Below are positions 59,082 through 64,000 of a DNA stretch of 64,000 nucleotides, in pieces. This DNA comes from Halobacterium rubrum (GTDB lineage: Archaea; Halobacteriota; Halobacteria; Halobacteriales; Halobacteriaceae): NCBI RefSeq assembly GCF_021729015.1, contig NZ_JAJQQZ010000001.1, positions 806,001 through 870,000 on the forward strand. Direction: 5' to 3'. Made by a program: the position numbers and the translations under genes. A model generated the notes under the pieces. The model saw only the letters and a list, made by a program, of their open reading frames with translations. It ran no database searches and was not told where the DNA came from. Within the stretch, counting starts at the first letter, position 1. Every line of letters begins with the position of its first letter.

Positions 59082-60040
59082 GGCGTCGGCCGCGGGTCGC
59101 CGTGGTGGCGCCGGCTGTCTCCGGTCTCCGCCAGCCCGGTCGCCCTGTAGAACACCGCTTCCGGGCTGGAGTTCAGCGCCCACAGGGCCCGCGTCTTCGC
59201 CACCAGCCAGAGCTTCCGCGGCGTCGACAGCGACGGCGTCTCGGTGAGTACGTCGCAGTCGCGGCGCCGAATCAGCCGGTGGTGGTCGGCGTACAGCACC
59301 GCCGCCACCAGCACCGCGAACTGGCAGTCCTCGGGCAAGTACTCGATGCCGGCGACGCCCTCCCGGTACTTCCGCTCGGTGTACGCCAGCTCCGACCGCA
59401 TCGCCTCCCGGAACGCCGGCGTCACGTCGGCCTCGCGGAGCTGGTCGACGGTCACGCCGTACTCCTCGCGGGTCTCCCCCGGGAGGTAGACGCGGTCGTA
59501 CTGGTGGACGTCCTCCGCGACGTCCCGCAGGAAGTTCGACAGCTGGAAGGCTTCCGCCAGCGCCGCGGCGTGGGGCGCCGCCGTCTCCTGGTCGTCGACC
59601 TCCATCACGTCCATCATCATGTAGCCGACGGCGACAGCCGACCCCCGCATGTACTCCTCGAGTTCCTCGTGGCTGTCGTAGCGGGTCTTCTCCAGGTCGG
59701 CCTGCATCGCGTCCACGAACGTGTTCACGTCGTCGTCGCTGATGCCGTGGCGGTCGGCGAGCTCCCGGAACGCTGCCAGCACCTCGCCGTCGGCGTCGAC
59801 CGACCCGGGGCCGCGCTCCCCGAGCGCCACCGCTCGAATCCCCTCCAGTTCCCGTCGCTGGGCGTCCGGGTCGCGGTCTTCGGTCGTGTCGACCACGTCG
59901 TCGGCCACGCGGAAGAACGCGTAGAGGACGTACGTAGCGTGGCGCACGCGCTCCGGTAGTAGTCGCGTGGCAAGGTGGAACGTCTTCCCGGTGCGGCGCT
60001 GTATCGCCTTGCTCGTCGTAATCTGTGTTTCCTGGACCAT
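59078..60040 (-). CDS. crtB: Phytoene synthase CrtB
   Basis: The start at 60040 gives 320 aa (MVQETQITTSKAIQRRTGKTFHLATRLLPERVRHATYVLYAFFRVADDVVD). Asp-rich motif 1 is ADDVVDTTED and motif 2 NFLRDVAEDVHQYDRVYLP. It joins two geranylgeranyl diphosphates into phytoene, the first step of carotenoid synthesis. It converges on cruF. A second in-frame Met at 60061 is less likely to be the start. Confidence 0.93.
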   Translation of the reverse strand: MVQETQITTSKAIQRRTGKTFHLATRLLPERVRHATYVLYAFFRVADDVVDTTEDRDPDAQRRELEGIRAVALGERGPGSVDADGEVLAAFRELADRHGISDDDVNTFVDAMQADLEKTRYDSHEELEEYMRGSAVAVGYMMMDVMEVDDQETAAPHAAALAEAFQLSNFLRDVAEDVHQYDRVYLPGETREEYGVTVDQLREADVTPAFREAMRSELAYTERKYREGVAGIEYLPEDCQFAVLVAAVLYADHHRLIRRRDCDVLTETPSLSTPRKLWLVAKTRALWALNSSPEAVFYRATGLAETGDSRRHHGDPRPTP

Positions 60041-60214
60041 GTGGCGGACTCCTCGCGGCACGCAACTGCGGGCACGCGCCCCGTCGTCGTTGCACGTCTG
60101 TATGCATCGAGAGAAGAAAAAACACGGTGGCTGTCGCGTCCCCCGCCGGCTCTCGTCGGTCCCTGCTGTTCGCCCTCCAAACGACTGAAGGCCGCGGGGA
60201 CCCGACCACGGGGC

Positions 60215-60709
60215 ATGCAGCGAAAGCCCGTGCCGCCGGCACCGTCGTCGCTGGCCGCCGTCGCCGACGTCCGCGACGCCGCACCGCTGGTTCCGAAGCC
60301 CGAGGACGACTGCTGTCGCCGGCTCGTCGACCGGGCGGGTGTCGCGGACCGCGGCCGGGCGTCCTCGTGGCTCGTGTTCCTGTCTGCGCTCGGCGTGCTG
60401 ACCGAAGCAGACGCCGGCTACACCCGCGAGGGCGAGGTCTCGCTCGACGACACGGCGGCGCTCGCGTCACGATTCCGGGAGCACGTCTTCCTCGCGGCCG
60501 AAACCGTCGACGCCCTCGACCCCGACGAACCCCGGTCGCCGGCCGAGGTGTTCGGGGCCGTCCGAGAGCGGGTGCCGCGCTGGGAGCGCGCGAAGCGCGA
60601 CGACTGGGAGGCATTCTGGACTGGGCGGGTCGAGCGCCGCCTCGACTGGGCGGTCCTGTTCGGCCTCGCCGCCCGGACGGACAGCGGCGGCGGCTACGTC
60701 CGCGCGTAG
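60215..60709 (+). CDS. Conserved haloarchaeal protein, winged-helix-like
   Basis: The ATG at 60215 gives 164 aa. Residues ~20-75 (DDCCRRLVDRAGVADRGRASSWLVFLSALGVLTEADAGYTRE) look like a winged helix: helices, then a turn and wing. An all-helical charged C-terminus follows (SPAEVFGAVRERVPRWERAKRDDWEAFWTGRVERRLDW). No known DNA target. It is convergent with the next membrane gene. Confidence 0.65.
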   Translation: MQRKPVPPAPSSLAAVADVRDAAPLVPKPEDDCCRRLVDRAGVADRGRASSWLVFLSALGVLTEADAGYTREGEVSLDDTAALASRFREHVFLAAETVDALDPDEPRSPAEVFGAVRERVPRWERAKRDDWEAFWTGRVERRLDWAVLFGLAARTDSGGGYVRA

Positions 60710-60713
60710 CCCG

Positions 60714-61082
60714 TCACCCGACGTACTCGCCGTTCCGCACGTAGAACACCGTCTGGCCGGCGAACACGCCCGTCCCGGCCGCCACGGCGACCGCGACTGG
60801 TCCGGCGTAGCCGTTCGTGACGGCGACGTAGCCGCCCGCGAGCCCGACGACCGCGGTGCTCACCGAGGCGAGCACGCCGTCGACGACCTGCTCGGTGCCG
60901 GTCTTCGCAGCGTCGTAGGCGTCCCGGTCGAGGCGGGCGCTCGTGCGAACCAGCGACGGCGTCGCCGCCGCGAGCCCGATGGCGAGCGCGTACGCCGTCT
61001 CCATCGACAGCGACAGCCCGCCGGCGACGAGCCCCGCGACGACGAGTCCGGCGACGAACTCCAGCGTGTTCCGGCTGACCAT
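60714..61082 (-). CDS. Small membrane protein of unknown function
   Basis: A 122-aa protein. Helices LEFVAGLVVAGLVAGGLSLSM, AYALAIGLAAATPSLV, VVDGVLASVSTAVVGLAGGYVAV and VAVAVAAGTGVFAGQTVFYV give about four spans linked by short loops. A TATA-like GGCTTTTGCC (minus, ~61106-61114) is ~27 nt before the ATG. Not recognised; not obviously linked to its neighbours. Confidence 0.65.
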   Translation of the reverse strand: MVSRNTLEFVAGLVVAGLVAGGLSLSMETAYALAIGLAAATPSLVRTSARLDRDAYDAAKTGTEQVVDGVLASVSTAVVGLAGGYVAVTNGYAGPVAVAVAAGTGVFAGQTVFYVRNGEYVG

Positions 61083-61166
61083 GCGCGGCGTTTCGACCGC
61101 GCCGGCAAAAGCCTACCCGACGACTCCGGCGTTCGCGAAGCGAAACCGGGCGCACGGGGACACCTA

Positions 61167-62798
61167 TCAGGCGTCCTCGACGATGCCGGTGACGGTGCCG
61201 ACGCCCTTGCTGGACCCCTCGCGGAAGACGAACCGCTGGCCCTCCTCGACGAGGTACGGCCGGAACTTGAACCGGACCGTCGTCCGGCCGGTGTCGCCGG
61301 GGAGGAGCTGGCCGTCCTCGGGCTCGAAGCGCGCCGCCTCGCCGACGGTCTCGAGGTGGACCACGGGCTCGTAGCCGGCGTCGATGCGGGTCGGGTGGTT
61401 CAGCACCATCACCTCCGCCTCGAACTCCCTGACGGGGTCCGGGTCGGCGTCACCCGGCAGCAACACCATCCCGCGCTCGATGGCCTCCTCGCGGACGCCC
61501 TTCAGTGCGATGCCGACGATGCGGCCGGCCTGCGCCCTGTCGACGCGGTGGTAGTGCATCTCGATGGACCGCACCTCGACCTCGCGGAAGCCGCCGTCCG
61601 GGAACGGCCCCAGCAGCAGGTCGTCGCCGGCCTCGACGGTGCCGGACTTCACGGTGCCGGAGGCGACGGCCCCCACGCCCGTGACGTTGTACGTGCGGTC
61701 GACGTACATCCGGAACGGCCCGCTGGCGGCCGTCGTCTTCGGCAGCCGCTCGAACAGCTCGTCGAGGACGCCGAGGCCGTCACGGGTCACGGCGCTCGTG
61801 CGCACGATGGGCACCACGCCGTCGCCGAGTTCGTCGACGGCGGCGTCGACGCCGTGGCGGGCGACCGGCAGCGGCGCGCGCTCCGTCCGCCGGAGCAGCG
61901 CCTCGACCTCGCGCTCGACCTCGGCGACCCGGTCGTCGGTCACGAGGTCGGTCTTCGTGATGGCGACGATGGTCGGCAGCTCGGTCGCGAACAGCACCCC
62001 CATGTGCTCGCGGGTGGTCTTCGTCGGGCCGTCGTCGGCGGCCACCGTCAGCAGCCCGTAGTCGAGCTTCTGGCCGACCAGCCCCCGGATGGTCGTCGAC
62101 AGCCACGGCTCGTGGCCGACCGTGTCCACGAACGACACCACGCGGTCGGCGGCCTCCACGACCGCCGCCCGCTCGTCCTTGCGGTCCGGATTCCGCACGC
62201 GCAGCGGCCCGTCGCCGTCGAAGCCGTAGACCCCGTACGAGAGGTCCGCCGACAGCCCGCGCTCGACCTCGTGGGGCTGCACGTCGAGGAAGCCCCGGGT
62301 ACTGCCGTCGCCGTCGTCGGCGTCGCCGGTGACGAGGCTGCCGACGAGCGTCGACTTCCCGTGGTCGACGTGGCCCGCCGTCCCCACGATGATGTGGTCG
62401 TCGTCGGGCGTCAGCGACCCGCCCTCGTGAATCGTCGCGACGCCGACGATGCCCTCCTCCGCGTCGTCGCCGTTCTCGCTGACGCTGTCGACGCCCCACG
62501 TCTGGACGTCCGCGATGTGCGCGCCCGCCTCCTCGGCCAGCAGGCTCAGGACGTCCATCGACTCCGAGAACGTCTCCGGGCTGACCCCGGCGAGCCCGCC
62601 GTCGTCGGTGACGCCGAGCACGTACTCCGCCTCGCCGTCCCCGGAGAGCACGCGGTGCCGGAGCTGCGCGGCGAGGCTCTCGAGCCGGCCGTCCGAGAGG
62701 TGGACATCCCGGCTGAACCGCTCCTTGAACTCGACGCTTCCGCCCTCCCGCTCGCCGCGCTCGAGCGCGGCGGACAGTCGGGCGCGGTCGCGTCCCAT
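61167..62798 (-). CDS. GTPBP1/2-like translational GTPase
   Basis: A 543-aa protein. The N-terminal ~130 residues are a family-specific domain (GSVEFKERFSRDVHLSDGRLESLAAQLRHRV). The GTPase has G1 GHVDHGKST (residues 142-150), G3 DTVGHEPW and G4 TKTD. The switch region after G1 carries QPHEVERGLSADLSYGVYG. EF-Tu-like β-barrel domains 2 and 3 finish the chain (VASGTVKSGTVEAGDDLLLGPF and FRPYLVEEGQRFVFREGSSKGVGTVTGI). It resembles GTPBP1/GTPBP2, linked to tRNA delivery or ribosome rescue in eukaryotes. The archaeal role is not settled. Confidence 0.88.
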   Translation of the reverse strand: MGRDRARLSAALERGEREGGSVEFKERFSRDVHLSDGRLESLAAQLRHRVLSGDGEAEYVLGVTDDGGLAGVSPETFSESMDVLSLLAEEAGAHIADVQTWGVDSVSENGDDAEEGIVGVATIHEGGSLTPDDDHIIVGTAGHVDHGKSTLVGSLVTGDADDGDGSTRGFLDVQPHEVERGLSADLSYGVYGFDGDGPLRVRNPDRKDERAAVVEAADRVVSFVDTVGHEPWLSTTIRGLVGQKLDYGLLTVAADDGPTKTTREHMGVLFATELPTIVAITKTDLVTDDRVAEVEREVEALLRRTERAPLPVARHGVDAAVDELGDGVVPIVRTSAVTRDGLGVLDELFERLPKTTAASGPFRMYVDRTYNVTGVGAVASGTVKSGTVEAGDDLLLGPFPDGGFREVEVRSIEMHYHRVDRAQAGRIVGIALKGVREEAIERGMVLLPGDADPDPVREFEAEVMVLNHPTRIDAGYEPVVHLETVGEAARFEPEDGQLLPGDTGRTTVRFKFRPYLVEEGQRFVFREGSSKGVGTVTGIVEDA

Positions 62799-62875
62799 GC
62801 TGCCGCGTTAGGGACTACCAGACAAAAGCCTTCCCCGGGTTGTGCTCCGGAGCCCTCCGGAGACGCCCGAATCCG

Positions 62876-63490
62876 CTACGGCCAGTCGAGGTCGTCGACC
62901 GCGTCGGCGAGCTGTCCGCCGTCGTATCTCGCTCGCGCCCAGCCCGCGTCTGCCGCACCGTCCACGTCGGCGTCGGCATCCCCCACGAGGGCGTACGCGT
63001 CGGCGGGCAGCCGGCGTTCGGCGAGGTCGAACGGCGCCGGGTCGGGCTTGTGTGCGCCCGCCTCGTACGCCGTCACGACCGCGTCGACGTGCTCGGTGAG
63101 TCCTGCGGCCGCGAGCTTCGCGCGCTGCCACTCGGGAACGCCGTTCGTCAGTACGCCGACCGCGTTGTCGTCGTCGTCGCCGAGCCGTTCGAGCGTCGCC
63201 GCTGCGTCCGGCGTCGGCGCTGTCGCTGCCACCTCGGCGTCCAGCAGCGCCCCGACGGTCTCCTCGACGCCGTACCCGAAGTCGGTCTCGGCGCGCAAGT
63301 GCTCGACCCCGCCCCGGTAGGGCGCCGGCCGGCAGGCCCGGAACTGCTCGACGAACCCCTCGCTGTACGTCTCCAGCCACTCGTCGGGGCTCTCGCCGGC
63401 CACTCGCTGGAAGGCGTCGGCCAGCGCCGCCTCGATGGAGGGCCGGGTGTGGACGAGCGTCCCGTCGAGGTCGAAGTAGATAGCGCGCAC
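62876..63490 (-). CDS. HAD-superfamily phosphatase
   Basis: A GTG at 63490 gives 204 aa (VRAIYFDLDGTLVHTRPSIEAAL). Motif I is FDLDGT with nucleophile Asp, motif II VLTNG, motif III Lys in HKPDPAPF and motif IV LVGDADADVDGA. The cap domain lies between motifs I and II. It hydrolyses phosphomonoesters; the substrate is unknown, and phosphoglycolate or nucleotides are possible. Two upstream in-frame starts exist (63496, 63514). Confidence 0.88.
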   Translation of the reverse strand: MRAIYFDLDGTLVHTRPSIEAALADAFQRVAGESPDEWLETYSEGFVEQFRACRPAPYRGGVEHLRAETDFGYGVEETVGALLDAEVAATAPTPDAAATLERLGDDDDNAVGVLTNGVPEWQRAKLAAAGLTEHVDAVVTAYEAGAHKPDPAPFDLAERRLPADAYALVGDADADVDGAADAGWARARYDGGQLADAVDDLDWP

Positions 63491-63521
63491 GCACACACCT
63501 CGCGCCGCAGCCACCGTAAAG

Positions 63522-64000
63522 CTACGCGTCGCGCTTCAGGCGCTCGTAGGCCTCGTTCACGCGGGAGAACGCCTCTGCGTCCCCGCCGCGGTCGGGGTGT
63601 AGCTCCCGGGCCTTCTCCCGGTAGGCCTGCTTGACGGCGTCGCCGCTCGCGCCCGGCTCCAGGTCCAGCACCCGGTAGTCCTCGGGGCGCGGCCGGTCGT
63701 CGGCCACGCCGTCGGCGAACTGGCCGCTCTCCGTCGAACGCTGGTCGCCCCGCGCCCGTCCCTGCCGGCCGCGCTCCCCGCGCGGCCCCGTGCCGGCCGT
63801 CCGGCCGTCCCGGAACGACTCCCGGCTCGCCCGCTTCCGGGCGGCCTGTCGCTGAAACACGGCCCGCCCCAGCCGCCCCGACGCGTGGTAGTAGAAGATG
63901 GCCGCCACGCCCCCGAACGGCACCGCCACCGAGAGCGCGACGGGGCTGTACACGACCGAGAGCACGCCGAAGACGACGCTACACACGCCGAAGACGCCAG
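63522..64000 (-). CDS. J-domain membrane protein, 5' truncated by window edge
   Basis: The frame is open to the last base, so the start lies outside the window; a GTG at 63986 is internal or alternative. Two hydrophobic helices come first ([28 protein letters not shown]), followed by an Arg/Gly-rich disordered linker. The C-terminal J domain ([50 protein letters not shown]) keeps the HPD motif. J domains stimulate DnaK ATPase; here it would act at the membrane. Confidence 0.82.
   Translation of the reverse strand, partial: GVFGVCSVVFGVLSVVYSPVALSVAVPFGGVAAIFYYHASGRLGRAVFQRQAARKRASRESFRDGRTAGTGPRGERGRQGRARGDQRSTESGQFADGVADDRPRPEDYRVLDLEPGASGDAVKQAYREKARELHPDRGGDAEAFSRVNEAYERLKRDA

Noticed and set aside
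58209-60614. Minus-strand open frame (~801 codons) covering cruF, crtB and the next gene
   Set aside because: It overlaps crtB in another frame and the well-supported cruF; no recognisable domain.

Overview
The window is high-GC DNA from a halophilic archaeon (class Halobacteria), probably Halobacterium or a close relative. The evidence is the very acidic proteome, Tat-dependent secretion signals, HalOD1 and bacterio-opsin-activator-type regulators, the bacterioruberin pathway and the archaeal ribosomal-protein order. Many genes have a TATA-like box about 27 nt before the start codon, which suggests leaderless mRNAs. About 79 protein genes can be supported, including two small frames of 34 and 23 codons that are only candidates, plus two tRNA genes. 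The first gene (ZIP-type metal transporter) and the last gene (J-domain membrane protein) run off the window edges.

Layout. 0-10 kb: ZIP permease; a minus-strand run of a coiled-coil zinc protein, an acidic Cys-cluster protein, transcription factor S, a TM2 protein and a DUF2085 protein; two KaiC/RecA-like ATPases, one with a degenerate P-loop; beta-RFAP synthase; a GT-B glycosyltransferase; a MOSC protein; and a Bat-type regulator. 10-18.5 kb: a complete branched-chain amino acid (Liv-type) ABC transporter with tightly overlapping genes and a 34-codon frame between the two ATPase genes, then a beta-propeller protein, an ornithine cyclodeaminase/alanine dehydrogenase homologue and a DAO-family FAD oxidoreductase. 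18-26 kb: HalOD1 and GNAT proteins, tRNA-Pro, truB/cbf5, cmk, a DUF106 membrane insertase, a BsuPI-type proteinase inhibitor next to a secreted subtilisin, adk, a methyltransferase and small proteins. 26-34 kb: UspA plus an APC permease fused to UspA domains, then two Trk potassium-uptake gene pairs arranged convergently. 34-38 kb: a receiver/multi-PAS histidine kinase and a Tat lipoprotein solute-binding protein under a DtxR-type palindrome.

38-52.5 kb: the S10/spc ribosomal superoperon on the minus strand, running from a SPOUT methyltransferase gene through L3 to SecY, with RNase P subunit Rpp29 and the 52-aa S14 embedded in it. 52.5-53.5 kb: tRNA-Gly followed by an imperfect copy of its 3' end, which may be an old integration site. 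53.5-64 kb: MFS transporter, methenyl-H4MPT cyclohydrolase, the bacterioruberin genes crtD-lyeJ-cruF converging on crtB, a GTPBP1-like GTPase, a HAD phosphatase and the J-domain protein.

How the genes may work together. The Bat-type regulator, Liv transporter and two amino-acid oxidizing/deaminating enzymes may form an amino-acid catabolic module. Beta-RFAP synthase and Mch suggest a methanopterin-like C1 cofactor route. UspA/APC and the Trk genes are nutrient and potassium uptake with stress/nucleotide-binding domains. No CRISPR array, insertion sequence or replication origin was recognised. All assignments come from reading motifs and context; no database search was run.
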